Shown here in pieces: positions 48,943 to 59,400 of a stretch of 64,000 nucleotides of DNA. Location: the NCBI GenBank assembly GCA_900317955.1, contig ONIP01000004.1:1-64000 (forward strand), in the 5' to 3' direction. This stretch comes from an uncultured Bacteroidales bacterium (GTDB lineage Bacteria > Bacteroidota > Bacteroidia > Bacteroidales > P3). The notes under the pieces were generated by a model. That model saw nothing but the letters and a program-made list of their open reading frames with translations. It made no database searches and had not been told where the DNA came from. How positions within the stretch are numbered: position 1 is the stretch's first letter; each line of letters starts with the position of its first letter. Position numbers and translations under genes: made by a program.

Positions 48943-49557
48943 ATGATTCGTGCCTATTGTTTTCTCTCTGCCGTACCCATGCGCCGCGAACCTTCCGACC
49001 GCGCCGAAATGGTAAACCAACTCCTTCTGGACGACACCTTTGTCATTCTCAATCAACAAGAAAAATGGTCCCTGATTCGATGCGACTGGGATAATTATGA
49101 GGGTTGGGTCGACAACAAACAGTGGAAACCCTTCCCCGGCGGTGCCAATCTTTCCACTGGCCAGGAAGTCAGCCCAGCTACTGTGGCACAAAAGCAATAT
49201 CTCAACGCCCCTTATCTCTGGGGTGGCCGCACCGTCATGGGCATAGACTGCTCCGGACTCACGCAAGTCTGTTTCCGTGCCTGTGGCATGCGTCTTCTCC
49301 GCGATGCTTCTCAACAAGCCACCCAAGGCTCTCCCGTCCCCAACCTACAAGAAGCCCGTCGAGATGACCTATGCTTCTTCTGCAACGAACAAGGGCGCAT
49401 AATCCATGTTGGAATCTTTATGGGCAACCATCAGATAATCCATTCATCGGGACAAGTGCGCATCGACACCCTAACCCCCGAAGGCATTTTCAACAACGAC
49501 ACTCAATCCTTCACACATCGCCTGCATTCCATCCGCCGTATCCTTCAGCTCTCTTAA
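48943..49557 (+). CDS. NlpC/P60 family cysteine peptidase with SH3 domain
   Basis: A 204 aa hydrolase. The first 65 residues look like an SH3b domain (VPMRREPSDRAEMVNQLLLDDTFVILNQQEKWSLIRC...YEGWVD). The C-terminal NlpC/P60 domain has PYLWGGRTVMGIDCSGLTQVC with the nucleophile Cys near residue 103, then DLCFFCNEQGRIIHVGIFMG and HQIIHSSG supplying the His pair. Such enzymes cut gamma-D-Glu-diaminopimelate bonds in peptidoglycan peptides. No signal peptide is visible, so it may act in recycling like other cytoplasmic Bacteroidota members. It follows the DUF4294 gene closely. Confidence 0.9.
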   Translation: MIRAYCFLSAVPMRREPSDRAEMVNQLLLDDTFVILNQQEKWSLIRCDWDNYEGWVDNKQWKPFPGGANLSTGQEVSPATVAQKQYLNAPYLWGGRTVMGIDCSGLTQVCFRACGMRLLRDASQQATQGSPVPNLQEARRDDLCFFCNEQGRIIHVGIFMGNHQIIHSSGQVRIDTLTPEGIFNNDTQSFTHRLHSIRRILQLS

Positions 49558-49574
49558 CCGTTCCTCGACAGAAC

Positions 49575-51347
49575 CTACACAAACAGCTCTGCAATCATTG
49601 TTTTATAGAAGTTAGCAATATTCCTGCGCTTAATCTTTAAGGTAGGCGTCAGGAATTGGTTTTCAGTACTCCACACCTCCGAAACCAGTCGGAACCTCTT
49701 CACCTGTTCGTGGTTGCCCAACTCGGCATTATATTTATCTATCACACGTTGGTAACGCTCCAGTACAGTCTTGTTGGTAATCATCTCTTCCCGGGTCTGG
49801 GCATTAACACCGTGACGCCCGCACCAGTCCTTCAACATATCAAAATCTGGTGCAATAATGGCTGCGGCAAACTTCTGACCCTCACCCACTACCATCATGT
49901 CAAGTATAAAAGCAGACTCCTTGAATTTCTCTTCAATCACTTCGGGATTAACGAACTTGCCCATAGAGGTCTTGAACATATTCGTTGTGCGTCCCGTCAA
50001 GAACATATAGCCTCCACGATCCAAATACCCGGTGTCGCCGGTATGGAACCAACCGTCAGCATCTATTGCCTCTGCTGTCAACTCCGGTGCCTTAAAGTAG
50101 CCTTTCATCACATTACCTCCCCTGCACATAATCTCTTTGGTGTCAGGGTCAAAACACACCTCAATGCCTGGCAGCACAAACCCTACCGAACCTACTTTGC
50201 GGCCTTCCTCGGCATAACTGTTTGTAACTGCCACCAACGGAGAGCATTCCGTCAAGCCGTAACCCTCGTAAAGGTCAAGCCCTACAGCACTGAAGAACCG
50301 GGTCAGCCTTGGCTGAATCGAGGCTCCGCCCGACACAAGCATGTGGAAATTATTGCCTAAAGCCTTGCGTATCTCTGAATAAACAAGCTTGTCGGCTATT
50401 GCGTGCTTGATTTTATATCCCAACTTGCGTTTTTTGTCGTTCAGTTCATAGCGGAATCCCAATTCCAGCGCCCAGTCAAACACCTTTTTCTTAAATCCCA
50501 CCAACTTCTCGCCTTTGCGAAACACCTTGTCATACATCTTTTCTATAAACCTCGGCACGGCAGCCATCATATACGGATTCACCTCCTGGGCATTCTCTGC
50601 CACCTTGGCGATACTTTCCGCATAGAACGTCTCCATGCACAGATACTGATACAAGTAGTTCATCATTCGCTCATAAATGTGACACAACGGCATCCAACTC
50701 AACGCCCGGGTCCAGGTCTTTCCAGGCGAATCTTTTATACCCAACACATTCAATAGTATCCCGCGGTGAGCAAGCATCACACCTTTGGGCGTCCCTGTCG
50801 AACCACTGGTATAAATCATTGTTGCAACGTCATCCGTGCTGATACTGTCTTTTATAGCCTGCAGTCCTTCAGGATCGCGGTGGCTCTCGCCAAGGGCATA
50901 CAAATCGTCTATAGAAGGAACTCCTTCCAACGGCAAAATAGTATACACCTCCTCCAACGACGGAAGCTGACTACGTATACTACTAATTTTCTTATACAAG
51001 GTTTCGCCTTCAACTATCAGAAAACGAACTTCGGCATGGTTCAATATGTAAAGATACTCGCTTTCGCTGATTGTGGGGTAAATCGGCAGCAACACCGCCC
51101 CCATCATCTGCACACCCATGTCTATATAATTCCATTCAGGGCGTCCTGTTGATATCAACCCTACATGCTCTCCGCGCTTAATCCCCTTTTGCATGAACGC
51201 ATAGCTCAGCAGGTTCGACTTCTCAAAATATTCATCAATTGTGTGTTCTTCCCATACTCCATTCTTCTTGTTTGCAAACACCGGACGCTCCGGGCAAAGA
51301 GCCTTTCTGCGATCCATTAAATCAAATAGCCTTTCGGGTTCTTTCAT
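49575..51347 (-). CDS. Long-chain acyl-CoA synthetase (AMP-forming)
   Basis: A 590 aa ANL-superfamily ligase. The AMP-binding motif MIYTSGSTGTPKGVMLAH, the LYEGYGLTECSPLVAV segment, DGWFHTGDTGYLD and TGRTTNMFKTSMGKFVNPEVIE occur in order. The long insert WALELGFRYELNDKKRKLGYKIKHAIADKLVYSEIRKALG is typical of FAA1-like long-chain ligases. It activates fatty acids for phospholipid synthesis or degradation. I begin at 51347, skipping an N-terminal extension that is not conserved. Confidence 0.92.
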   Translation of the reverse strand: MKEPERLFDLMDRRKALCPERPVFANKKNGVWEEHTIDEYFEKSNLLSYAFMQKGIKRGEHVGLISTGRPEWNYIDMGVQMMGAVLLPIYPTISESEYLYILNHAEVRFLIVEGETLYKKISSIRSQLPSLEEVYTILPLEGVPSIDDLYALGESHRDPEGLQAIKDSISTDDVATMIYTSGSTGTPKGVMLAHRGILLNVLGIKDSPGKTWTRALSWMPLCHIYERMMNYLYQYLCMETFYAESIAKVAENAQEVNPYMMAAVPRFIEKMYDKVFRKGEKLVGFKKKVFDWALELGFRYELNDKKRKLGYKIKHAIADKLVYSEIRKALGNNFHMLVSGGASIQPRLTRFFSAVGLDLYEGYGLTECSPLVAVTNSYAEEGRKVGSVGFVLPGIEVCFDPDTKEIMCRGGNVMKGYFKAPELTAEAIDADGWFHTGDTGYLDRGGYMFLTGRTTNMFKTSMGKFVNPEVIEEKFKESAFILDMMVVGEGQKFAAAIIAPDFDMLKDWCGRHGVNAQTREEMITNKTVLERYQRVIDKYNAELGNHEQVKRFRLVSEVWSTENQFLTPTLKIKRRNIANFYKTMIAELFV

Positions 51348-51635
51348 AATAGTACATTTTAAAGTGACATGCAAAATTAGCAATCTCCTTCCTATCCCCA
51401 ACAAAAATAAGTACCCATACTGTTAAAAGTGACAAAATGGGCTCAGATTGGTGCCCAATTAACTAAATTTAGGGATAAAACAACCCTTCCACCCTGTTTA
51501 TCCCACATCATAAGTGACGAATTTGGGGCAAAAATCAGCATATCACCTCCCATTTAACCATTTTTTCAAAAAACATGACATTATTTTTACAAAAAAAATA
51601 GTATCTTTGCAGATTCTATTTTATATAAATACATT

Positions 51636-52643
51636 ATGCTCATATCTGACAAACAGCTTATCGACGACCTTAAAGCAGGCAAATACTTCCCCGTTTATCT
51701 GCTCACAGGCGAAGAAAACTATTATATTGACCTCACCTCCGATTTCTTTGAACATAACGTTGTTTCTCCCGACTTCAGCGATTTCGACGAGAATATACTC
51801 TACGGGCGCGAAACCGACATGCACACTGTCATAAGCTACGCCAAACAGTTTCCCATGATGTCCCCTGTCAAGGTCGTCTTGGTCAAAGAGGCTCAAGAAA
51901 TCCCCACTAAAGAGTGGGAACTTCTCGCCGACTATCTCCAAAATCCCCTTCCTCAAACTCTTCTCGTCTTTTGCTACCGCAACAAAAAACTCGACAAACG
52001 CTCCAAAGCCTACAAAGCCATCAACGACAAAGGTTGCATCTGCGAACGTGCCAAACTCTACGACAATCAAGTTCCCGACTGGATTGGAACCTTCGTCAAC
52101 CAGCACGGACACACCATCACCCAAAAAGGCTCCATCCTCATCGCCGAATACATAGGCAACAACCTCTCCAAAATTGCCAACGAACTCTCCAAAGTCTTCA
52201 TCTCTCTCCAACCCGGCGATGTCATCAACGAAGACATCATCGAACAGAACATCGGCATCAGCAAAGAATACAACGTCTTTGAACTCCAAAGCGCCATAGG
52301 CCGCCGCGATGTCCTCAAATGCAACCGCATTGTCAACCACTTCGCCGCCAACCCAAAAGACAACCCCATCCAGATGATTCTCCCCTCACTCTACAACTAT
52401 TTCATCAAAATCATGCTCTACCACCAAGTCCCAGACAAGTCGCAAGCCGCTTCCGCCCTCAAAGTCAACCCATTCTTCATCAAAGACTACGCCACCGCAG
52501 CCAGTAACTATTCTCTTGGTAAATTAGCCAGTTGCATCGGTTACCTCCACGAGGCCGACCTCCGTTCCAAAGGCATCCGAAACTCCGGAACCGTCACCGA
52601 TGGCGAACTCCTCAAAGAACTAATCTTCAAAATCATCCATTAA
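51636..52643 (+). CDS. holA: DNA polymerase III subunit delta
   Basis: A 335 aa HolA-type AAA+ clamp-loader subunit: DLKAGKYFPVYLLTGEENYYID at the start, then FSDFDENILYGRETDMHTVISYAKQFPMMS, and the helical collar (NVFELQSAIGRRDVLKCNRIVNHF and beyond) at the end. The subunit opens the sliding clamp but does not hydrolyse ATP. Length fits the family. A TATCTTTG box at 51602-51609 is the probable -7 element, 26 bp upstream. Confidence 0.9.
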   Translation: MLISDKQLIDDLKAGKYFPVYLLTGEENYYIDLTSDFFEHNVVSPDFSDFDENILYGRETDMHTVISYAKQFPMMSPVKVVLVKEAQEIPTKEWELLADYLQNPLPQTLLVFCYRNKKLDKRSKAYKAINDKGCICERAKLYDNQVPDWIGTFVNQHGHTITQKGSILIAEYIGNNLSKIANELSKVFISLQPGDVINEDIIEQNIGISKEYNVFELQSAIGRRDVLKCNRIVNHFAANPKDNPIQMILPSLYNYFIKIMLYHQVPDKSQAASALKVNPFFIKDYATAASNYSLGKLASCIGYLHEADLRSKGIRNSGTVTDGELLKELIFKIIH

Positions 52644-52700
52644 TCCCCCCATAAATATCCAACATCATCCATTCATCCCCTATTTTTTAATCCCAACCTA

Positions 52701-55019
52701 ATGAAACGTTTCATCATTCTTTCCCTCCTTGCAGTTTGCCTCGCACCTCTCTCCGCCCAAACCATCAAAGGCACACTCACCGACAACGAAACCGGTGAAG
52801 CCATTCCCTTTGCCACCGTCTCCCTCGATGGCACCCGTCATGCCATCCCCTCCGACATCAACGGATTCTTCATCATCAACAAAATCCACGAAGGCACCTA
52901 TATCCTCAAAATCCACCTTACCGGCTACGAAGACTATTCCGATAGCATTACCGTTGCCAAAGGCCAAACCGTTGTCCGAAACATCTCCCTCAAACCCACC
53001 TCCCAACTCCTCAGCACCGTCACAGTATCCGACAATCGAATTGAAGAACGCAAAATTCAGACCCAAGTATCTGTCGAAAAAATCACCGCCTCCCAAATCC
53101 AGCAAATGCCTTCCATCGGCGGCACCTCCGACCTCGCCCAATATCTCCAAGTCCTGCCTGGTGTCAACTCCACCGGCGACCAGGGCGGCCAACTCTACAT
53201 CCGTGGTGGCTCAATGATTCAAAATCTATGCCTCCTCGACGGCATGACTGTCTACAACCCCTTCCACTCCATCGGCCTTTACTCCATTTTTGAAACCGAC
53301 ATCATCCTTAACGCCGACATATACAGTGCCGGCTTCGGTGCCGAGTATGGCGGTCGTATCTCCTCCGTCATGGACATCACCACGCGCGATGGAAACAAAA
53401 AACGTCACTCTGGCAAAATAGGCATCAACACTTTCGGTGCCAACCTCATCCTCGAAGGTCCACTCAAAAAAGAGAAAGCCAACAGCCCCTCAACTATTAC
53501 CTACCTCCTTACTGCCAAAAACTCCTTCCTCTCCAAATCCTCATCCATCTTCTACCCCTACATCTCAGGTGGTCTCCCCTTCGACTTCACCGATCTCTAC
53601 GGCAAACTCACTATCAACTCTGGCTCCGGCAGCAAAATCAGCTTCTTCGGTTTCCGCTACGACGACAAAGTCATCGGCTACCAATCACTCTTTGACTTCA
53701 GCTGGCTCAACTACGGCCTCGGCACCAATTTCATGCTGGTCTCCGGCTCCAGTTCCATTCTCGAAGGACATGTCGCCTATTCCAACTACCACATCACTCA
53801 AAAAGACTCCGCCAACCTCAACAACTACAGTGGCATCTACAACTACAACATGGGACTCGACGTGACCAACTTCATCGGTAACAATCGCCTTCGCTATGGT
53901 ATCTCTTTCGAAGGATGCAGAACCGAATACGAATACACAAATCCTTACAACATCTCCAACTCCGATCCACCCATATTTACAAGCAACCTTTCTGCCTACG
54001 CCACCTACAAAATTGCCACTGGCAAATGGCTTATCAACCCCGGTCTCCGCTTCATCTTATACAACTCAATCTCTACAACTTGCCTTGAGCCCCGTATCTC
54101 TGCCAAATACAACGCTACCGACCGTTTCCGTCTCAAAATGGCAGGCGGCCTCTACAGCCAGATTCTCCTTGACGTCCGCCCCGACAAAGACATTGTCAAC
54201 CTCTTCTCCGGCTTCCTAATCGGCGACAACAATATCAACAAACCCAAAACATTCATTAACAACGAAGTTAACAGCTGCATCCAACGCGCTCAACATCTCA
54301 TTTTCGGCGCTGAATACGACTTCTCCAACCATCTCACCGCCAATGCCGAACTCTATTTGAAAAACTTTAGCCAACTCCTCAACTCCAACCGCAACAAGAT
54401 GTACGACCGCAGCGACAATGCATACACTACCGGAGGCATCTACGAAAAACCTGAATACCTCCTCACCGACTTCATCTTCGAAAAAGGCATCGCTTATGGT
54501 CTCGACCTCAGTTTCTGCTACGACATTGATTGGCTTTACATCTGGGCCACCTATTCCCTTGGATGGGTACACCGCACCGATGATATCCAAACCTACTCCC
54601 CGCACTACGATCGCCGCCACACCATCAACCTCCTCTCCACCGTCCGTCTTGGCGAAAAACACCAGTGGGAAATCAGCGGTCGCTGGGGCTTCGGAAGCGG
54701 ATTCCCCTACACACAAACTCAGGGCATGTTTGAAAACATCACCTTCGGCCAAGGCATCACCACCGACTACACCCTCGTCAATGGCGAATATGGGGTCGTT
54801 TATGCCGAGCTCTATGGCGGTCGATTGCCCAGCTACCACAGATTCGACATTAGCGTTAAACGTAAATTCTCTATTGGCAAACGCTCCATTCTTGAACTCA
54901 ACGCCAGCGTCACCAACGTATACAACAGAAACAACATCTTCTATTTCGACCGTCTCACTTTCCAGCGGGTCGACCAACTTCCCATCCTCTGGTCATTCGG
55001 CCTCAACTTCAATTTCTGA
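52701..55019 (+). CDS. TonB-dependent receptor with carboxypeptidase-like domain
   Basis: A 772 aa outer-membrane receptor. The signal peptide (IILSLLAVCLAPLSAQ) is followed by a carboxypeptidase-regulatory-like domain (IKGTLTDNETGEAIPFATVSLDGTR to about residue 95), then a plug (SVEKITASQIQQMPSIGGTSDLAQYLQVLPGVNSTGDQGGQLYIRGG), and a barrel ending with an aromatic (FGLNFNF). No SusD-like partner follows, so the substrate is not indicated and a non-glycan ligand is possible. Spacing to the convergent ung gene is 45 bp. The coding strand is rich in C-ending codons like the helicase at 17.8 kb. Confidence 0.9.
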   Translation: MKRFIILSLLAVCLAPLSAQTIKGTLTDNETGEAIPFATVSLDGTRHAIPSDINGFFIINKIHEGTYILKIHLTGYEDYSDSITVAKGQTVVRNISLKPTSQLLSTVTVSDNRIEERKIQTQVSVEKITASQIQQMPSIGGTSDLAQYLQVLPGVNSTGDQGGQLYIRGGSMIQNLCLLDGMTVYNPFHSIGLYSIFETDIILNADIYSAGFGAEYGGRISSVMDITTRDGNKKRHSGKIGINTFGANLILEGPLKKEKANSPSTITYLLTAKNSFLSKSSSIFYPYISGGLPFDFTDLYGKLTINSGSGSKISFFGFRYDDKVIGYQSLFDFSWLNYGLGTNFMLVSGSSSILEGHVAYSNYHITQKDSANLNNYSGIYNYNMGLDVTNFIGNNRLRYGISFEGCRTEYEYTNPYNISNSDPPIFTSNLSAYATYKIATGKWLINPGLRFILYNSISTTCLEPRISAKYNATDRFRLKMAGGLYSQILLDVRPDKDIVNLFSGFLIGDNNINKPKTFINNEVNSCIQRAQHLIFGAEYDFSNHLTANAELYLKNFSQLLNSNRNKMYDRSDNAYTTGGIYEKPEYLLTDFIFEKGIAYGLDLSFCYDIDWLYIWATYSLGWVHRTDDIQTYSPHYDRRHTINLLSTVRLGEKHQWEISGRWGFGSGFPYTQTQGMFENITFGQGITTDYTLVNGEYGVVYAELYGGRLPSYHRFDISVKRKFSIGKRSILELNASVTNVYNRNNIFYFDRLTFQRVDQLPILWSFGLNFNF

Positions 55020-55064
55020 CACCGCACACCCTCTCTTCCTTCAACAATTCGGCCAAGGCTCGCT

Positions 55065-55745
55065 CTATCCTATCCTTGTCCAGTCAATGGGTTCCTTCCC
55101 CTGCTGCTGCAAAATAGCATTACATTGCGAAAAATGACGGCATCCAAAGAACCCCCTGTACGCCGACAACGGCGATGGATGGGGTGCCGTAAGCACATAA
55201 TGACGGCTGCGGTCAATGTACTGTGCCTTGCTGATGGCGAAACTCCCCCACAACATAAATACAATGCCCGTGCGTTGCTGTGCCAACGCCTGTATTGCGG
55301 CATCGGTAAACAGTTCCCAGCCTCTATGCTGATGCGACCCTGCTTGGTGTGCCCTTACCGTCAACGTAGCGTTCAACAGCAGCACTCCTTGTTCTGCCCA
55401 ACCGGTTAGATTGCCGCTGGTCAGTGGAATCTGAGTACCAAGGTCGCTGTTAATTTCCTTGATGATATTCACCAATGAGGGCGGCACGGCAATACCCTCC
55501 GGAACCGAGAAACACAGCCCGTGTGCCTGACCAGGCTCATGATAGGGATCCTGCCCTAATATCACCACCTTCACCTTGTCAAAAGGTGTGTGGTCAAAAG
55601 CAGCAAAAATGTCGCCCCCTTTTGGGTAGCATACATATTGTTGCCGTTCGGCAACCAGAAAGTCCTTCAACTGCGCAAAATAGGGTGCCTCAAACTGAGG
55701 TCTAAGCACCTCGAGCCACGAGGGTTCTATCTTAGGATTAATCAT
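55065..55745 (-). CDS. ung: Uracil-DNA glycosylase (family 1)
   Basis: A 226 aa base-excision repair enzyme. The family-1 signature is complete: the water-activating loop VVILGQDPYHEPGQAHGLCFSV, then SLVNIIKEI, LLLNATLTVRAHQAGSH and the Leu loop APHPSPLSAYRGFFGCRHF. It removes uracil from DNA. The start codon overlaps the stop of the metallo-hydrolase gene as ATGA, so translation is likely coupled. Confidence 0.96.
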   Translation of the reverse strand: MINPKIEPSWLEVLRPQFEAPYFAQLKDFLVAERQQYVCYPKGGDIFAAFDHTPFDKVKVVILGQDPYHEPGQAHGLCFSVPEGIAVPPSLVNIIKEINSDLGTQIPLTSGNLTGWAEQGVLLLNATLTVRAHQAGSHQHRGWELFTDAAIQALAQQRTGIVFMLWGSFAISKAQYIDRSRHYVLTAPHPSPLSAYRGFFGCRHFSQCNAILQQQGKEPIDWTRIG

Positions 55746-56383
55746 ATCAAAAAACCGTTATAACGCCGTTCCTCGCCTATTGTGCTTATATCGCCATGTC
55801 CTGGCAACACTTCATAGTCGTCGGGCAATGTCAGCAAACGGGTACGGATTTTCTCAATCAGCAGGTTATAGTCGCCTCCAGGCAAATCTGTCCTGCCTAT
55901 ACTGCCGCGGAACAATGCATCGCCGGTCAGCACCACTTCAGCACTCGGCACAACGTATGCCATACTCCCGGGGCAATGTCCCGGCACACAGTGGCATATT
56001 ATCGTCTCTTTGCCCACTTCCAACTCATCGTCTTCTCCCACCTCATTCACAGGCAAGCCCTCCATACTCTCCACCATAAAACCCATCACGGCCCCATAAG
56101 CCTCGGCTTGACGCAGCAATTTCTTCCCGTCGGCATGCATTGTCACCGGCAAACCGTAACGTTCACACATCTGCGGCAATCCCGCTATATGGTCCACATG
56201 GGCATGTGTCAACAAGATATACTTAGGCCTCAGTCCCTTTTCATCGATATACTGCGTCACCTGAGCCTCCTCGTACGTCGTCTCGGCACATGGGTCAACT
56301 ATAACACACTGCTTCGACTCCTCATCCCAGAGCACATAGCAGTTTGTCTCAAAGTGGTTCAGTGCAAACTGTTTTATCTTCAT
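55742..56383 (-). CDS. Metallo-beta-lactamase fold hydrolase (glyoxalase II-like)
   Basis: A 213 aa MBL-fold hydrolase. Metal ligands: THAHVDHIAG (HxHxDH), the second-site PGHCPGSMAYV His, the bridging Asp in VVLTGDALFRGSIGRTDL and the C-terminal LPGHGDIST His. Family members hydrolyse S-lactoylglutathione or act on other thioesters and persulfides; specificity cannot be told. It ends by overlapping ung. Confidence 0.9.
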   Translation of the reverse strand: MKIKQFALNHFETNCYVLWDEESKQCVIVDPCAETTYEEAQVTQYIDEKGLRPKYILLTHAHVDHIAGLPQMCERYGLPVTMHADGKKLLRQAEAYGAVMGFMVESMEGLPVNEVGEDDELEVGKETIICHCVPGHCPGSMAYVVPSAEVVLTGDALFRGSIGRTDLPGGDYNLLIEKIRTRLLTLPDDYEVLPGHGDISTIGEERRYNGFLI

Positions 56384-56403
56384 AAAGCAACCCTTTGTGC
56401 CGG

Positions 56404-58122
56404 TTAACCCGCTATCCAGCCCTCTACGGCTTCTTTCTGCACTGGGGGAATGTCTAACTTGTTCTTTTTGCGCAGACCGTTTAAGTCGTTATACAGCTTG
56501 TTGGGATTAGCCTCTTTGAGCTGTGCCAATGTGTTGACACCTGCTTTGCGCAGCATGGGAACCCACTCGGCTGCCACGCCGTGCTCCACAAACTCCTCGT
56601 CTGTTGTCACTGCGGCCTTCTTCTCCGGCTTCATCTGCGGGAATAGCAACACATCCTGTATGCTCTGCTCGCCCGTCATCATCATCACCAGACGGTCGAT
56701 ACCGATACCCATGCCCGATGTTGGAGGCATACCGAACTCCAAAGCGCGGACAAAATCCATGTCGATAAACATCGCCTCGTCGTCGCCCTTCTCGCTCAGG
56801 CGCAGCTGCTCCTGGAAACGACCTAACTGGTCTATCGGGTCGTTCAACTCGCTATAGGCATTAGCCAACTCTTTGCCGTTGACAAACAACTCAAAACGTT
56901 CCGTCAGGTTCGGGTTGTCGCGGTGGCGCTTGCACAGCGGCGACATCTCAATGGGATAATCTGTCACAAACGTTGGCTGTATCAACGTGTGCTCGCACTT
57001 CTCGCCGAAAATGGCGTCTATCAGCTTGCCTTTGCCCATCGTCTCGTCGGTCTCAATACCAAGAGCCTTGCAGGTATCGCGCAATTGCTGCTCGTCCATA
57101 TCGGCCACATCATAGCCCGTCTGTTCTTTTATCAACTCGCACATCGGGGCCTTACGGAATGGCGGTTTGAAATCAATCTCGTTGCCCCACACCTGCACCT
57201 TGGTCGTGCCATGCAGGGTCATCGCTATTCTTTCCAGCATCGTCTCTACAAACTTCATCATCCAGTTATAGTCCTTGTAGGCCACATAAATCTCCATACA
57301 GGTGAACTCTGGATTATGGGTACGGTCCATACCCTCGTTGCGGAAATTGCGACTAAACTCATACACACCCGCATATCCACCCACAATAAGACGTTTTAGA
57401 TACAATTCATTGGCAATTCTCAGATACAAGTCTATATCCAGCGCGTTGTGGTGTGTAATGAAAGGCCGTGCAGCAGCACCGCCAGGTATTACCTGCAACA
57501 CCGGTGTGTCAACCTCCAAATACCCCTGCTCGTTGAAATAATCGCGCATCGTATTCACTATCTTCGCCCGCTTCACGAACGTCTCACGCACATGAGGGTT
57601 CACAATCAAATCCACATAACGCATACGGTAACGCTGCTCAGGGTCGCTGAAAGCGTCGTACACTACACCGTCTTTCTCCTTCACTATAGGTAACGGGCGC
57701 AAACTCTTGCTCAACACCGTCAAACTCTTCACATGAACCGAAATCTCACCCATCTGCGTCACAAAAACATAGCCGGTCACACCGATAATGTCGCCAATAT
57801 CCAGCAACCGTTTAAAGACAGTATTATACATTGTCTTGTCCTCGCCCGGGCATATCTCGTCGCGCTTCACATACAACTGTATTCTTCCGTATGAATCCTG
57901 CAACTCCACAAACGATGCCGCACCCATGATACGGCGGCTCATGATACGTCCCGCTATGCTTATATCTTGAAACAACGTATTATCTTGCGGAAACTTTTCC
58001 AATATCTCGCTCGACTTTACATTTACTTCATACAAGGCTGCGGGATAAGGGTTAATACCAAGTTTCTTCAATTCGTTCAACGAATTTCTGCGTATTTGTT
58101 CTTGTTCGGTCAATTCGGCCAT
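56404..58122 (-). CDS. lysS: Lysine-tRNA ligase (class II)
   Basis: A 572 aa class II LysRS. The N-terminal OB-fold anticodon-binding domain is [38 protein letters not shown]; motif 1, [26 protein letters not shown]; motif 2, [20 protein letters not shown]; motif 3, [13 protein letters not shown]. The C-terminus has an extra helical segment of about 70 residues ([34 protein letters not shown]) that resembles a helix-hairpin-helix extension common in Bacteroidota LysRS. A TATATTTG box at 58181-58188 on the minus strand is the likely -7 element. Confidence 0.96.
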   Translation of the reverse strand: MAELTEQEQIRRNSLNELKKLGINPYPAALYEVNVKSSEILEKFPQDNTLFQDISIAGRIMSRRIMGAASFVELQDSYGRIQLYVKRDEICPGEDKTMYNTVFKRLLDIGDIIGVTGYVFVTQMGEISVHVKSLTVLSKSLRPLPIVKEKDGVVYDAFSDPEQRYRMRYVDLIVNPHVRETFVKRAKIVNTMRDYFNEQGYLEVDTPVLQVIPGGAAARPFITHHNALDIDLYLRIANELYLKRLIVGGYAGVYEFSRNFRNEGMDRTHNPEFTCMEIYVAYKDYNWMMKFVETMLERIAMTLHGTTKVQVWGNEIDFKPPFRKAPMCELIKEQTGYDVADMDEQQLRDTCKALGIETDETMGKGKLIDAIFGEKCEHTLIQPTFVTDYPIEMSPLCKRHRDNPNLTERFELFVNGKELANAYSELNDPIDQLGRFQEQLRLSEKGDDEAMFIDMDFVRALEFGMPPTSGMGIGIDRLVMMMTGEQSIQDVLLFPQMKPEKKAAVTTDEEFVEHGVAAEWVPMLRKAGVNTLAQLKEANPNKLYNDLNGLRKKNKLDIPPVQKEAVEGWIAG

Positions 58123-58188
58123 GTCGCAATATCTTATTTATAAACAACTTATATCTTCCTGCATTAATCAATGCAATTTACAAATATA

Positions 58189-58398
58189 CAAAAAAAATAT
58201 CAATCCTCAGAAATAGACTTGCACAAACCTTTCCATTCCTTTACAAATTATAGTATATCACCCTCTTGTCCTTCCCCCGCAGACCAAGTCGCCACCTTCG
58301 CAAATCGCCCTTTCCTCATTACAACATTTTCCACCCTCTTCTCATGAATCTCAACGAAAACCAACTTCACCCCTATCATGGGGACAACTATAAATAAA
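58189..58398. other. Intergenic region between lysS and tRNA-Gln
   Basis: No gene is supported between the lysS promoter and the tRNA-Gln terminator. The sequence is of mixed composition with no repeat or hairpin of note. Confidence 0.45.
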
Positions 58399-58432
58399 AA
58401 AAGTCCCGCACAAACCTCTTGTGCGGGACTTT
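58399..58432 (-). terminator. Terminator of tRNA-Gln
   Basis: A perfect 14-bp stem, AAAGTCCCGCACAA with TTGTGCGGGACTTT, with a 5-base loop. On the minus strand the stem is followed by TTTTTTATTTAT. It lies 4 bp past the 3' end of tRNA-Gln. Confidence 0.93.
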
Positions 58433-58435
58433 CTG

Positions 58436-58506
58436 TTGTCCAACCAGGACTCGAACCTGGACTGACAGAACCAAAATCTGGAGTGCTGCCATTACACCAT
58501 TGGACA
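58436..58506 (-). tRNA. tRNA-Gln (anticodon TTG)
   Basis: Reading the minus strand: acceptor TGTCCAA/TTGGACA, D arm GGTGTAATGGCAGCA, anticodon stem CCAGA/TCTG with loop TTTTGGT (anticodon TTG, codons CAA and wobble CAG), T stem CCAGG/CCTGG with loop TTCGAGT. The discriminator base is A and no CCA is encoded. Confidence 0.96.
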
Positions 58507-58584
58507 TCCTTGCATTTATCTAATCACACAGAAACAAAAACTTACATCACAATTCTGTCGTTTCTATCTCTTGTTTTGAGGTTG

Positions 58585-58615
58585 CAAAGATACAAATAAT
58601 TTTTGACATAGCAAA
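58585..58615 (-). promoter_or_regulatory. Promoter of tRNA-Gln
   Basis: On the minus strand TTTG (58612-58615) and TATCTTTG (58585-58592) are 19 bp apart, a perfect Bacteroidota promoter, about 80 bp upstream of the tRNA. It overlaps the end of the neighbouring lipoprotein gene's intergenic space. Confidence 0.75.
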
Positions 58616-58620
58616 TTTTT

Positions 58621-59400
58621 CTATTCAAAAACTAACTTATTTTCTTCGTCATCCCCAAGTTTGATTGTGCAAAAACCATTGCGTGTTATCTCTATGTGCT
58701 TGCCTTCTTTCAAATTCTTCTCACATACACGGCCGTCTTCAGTCACCATTATTACATTAAAAGTGTTGTAATACCCAGGTGCCAAGAAGAACTGCAATTC
58801 AGCACCCTGGCTGAAATCCATTCCTTGAACAGCTTCGCAATCGATGCAAGGCGAACCCTCTACAGCCTCAAGTGTCGGGTACGGATAATTATTTACATTG
58901 AACGTTCCAGCTATATTGACCAAAGAATCCAGAGTCTCCACACGCACACATTTCAACTTCTCAGCTGTAGTCAAATTAAGTTTCAGCACCCCGCAGAGCG
59001 TTCTGAATGCCAATTCCGATGCACCTTCTTCCACTTCGGCATAGCAGGGAATCTCAGTCAACGGCTCTTTACCCGACTGCATTGTGGCAATTTTCACATG
59101 TCCTTTTTCAAACGCAGACTTAGGATACATGAAACGGCACAAACCTTGCCTCTTAAATCCTTCGGGCATCTGAATCGAAGCATAGCTGCTGTCGGGAGCC
59201 ACGCCTGCCAACGCCACATCTACAGGAGCCATAGCATCGTCCCACATCGTCAGAACAGTGCCGGTCTGCCACACCACGGGGCTGGAACCTTCTTGTCCCA
59301 AACCCTCTACAGTCAACTGATACATACTGCCATTATGGCACGATGAAAACATTGCTGCCACGGCAAGCAACGATAAAAAACTAATAATACTTTTCTTCAT
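58621..59400 (-). CDS. Fimbrillin-like lipoprotein, single-domain
   Basis: A 259 aa lipoprotein with lipobox Cys21 (AAMFSSCHNGS). It is made only of the fimbrillin-type domain: EIPCYAEVEEGASELAFRTLCGVLKLNLTTAEKLKCVRVETLD is the hallmark found in the N-terminal halves of the larger proteins at 19.8, 26.7 and 31.7 kb. It lacks a C-terminal module, lacks the acidic stretch after the Cys, and has no small VERGF peptide gene upstream. It is probably an outer-membrane lipoprotein of unknown function. A TAAATTTG box lies at 59471-59478 on the minus strand. Confidence 0.75.
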   Translation of the reverse strand: MKKSIISFLSLLAVAAMFSSCHNGSMYQLTVEGLGQEGSSPVVWQTGTVLTMWDDAMAPVDVALAGVAPDSSYASIQMPEGFKRQGLCRFMYPKSAFEKGHVKIATMQSGKEPLTEIPCYAEVEEGASELAFRTLCGVLKLNLTTAEKLKCVRVETLDSLVNIAGTFNVNNYPYPTLEAVEGSPCIDCEAVQGMDFSQGAELQFFLAPGYYNTFNVIMVTEDGRVCEKNLKEGKHIEITRNGFCTIKLGDDEENKLVFE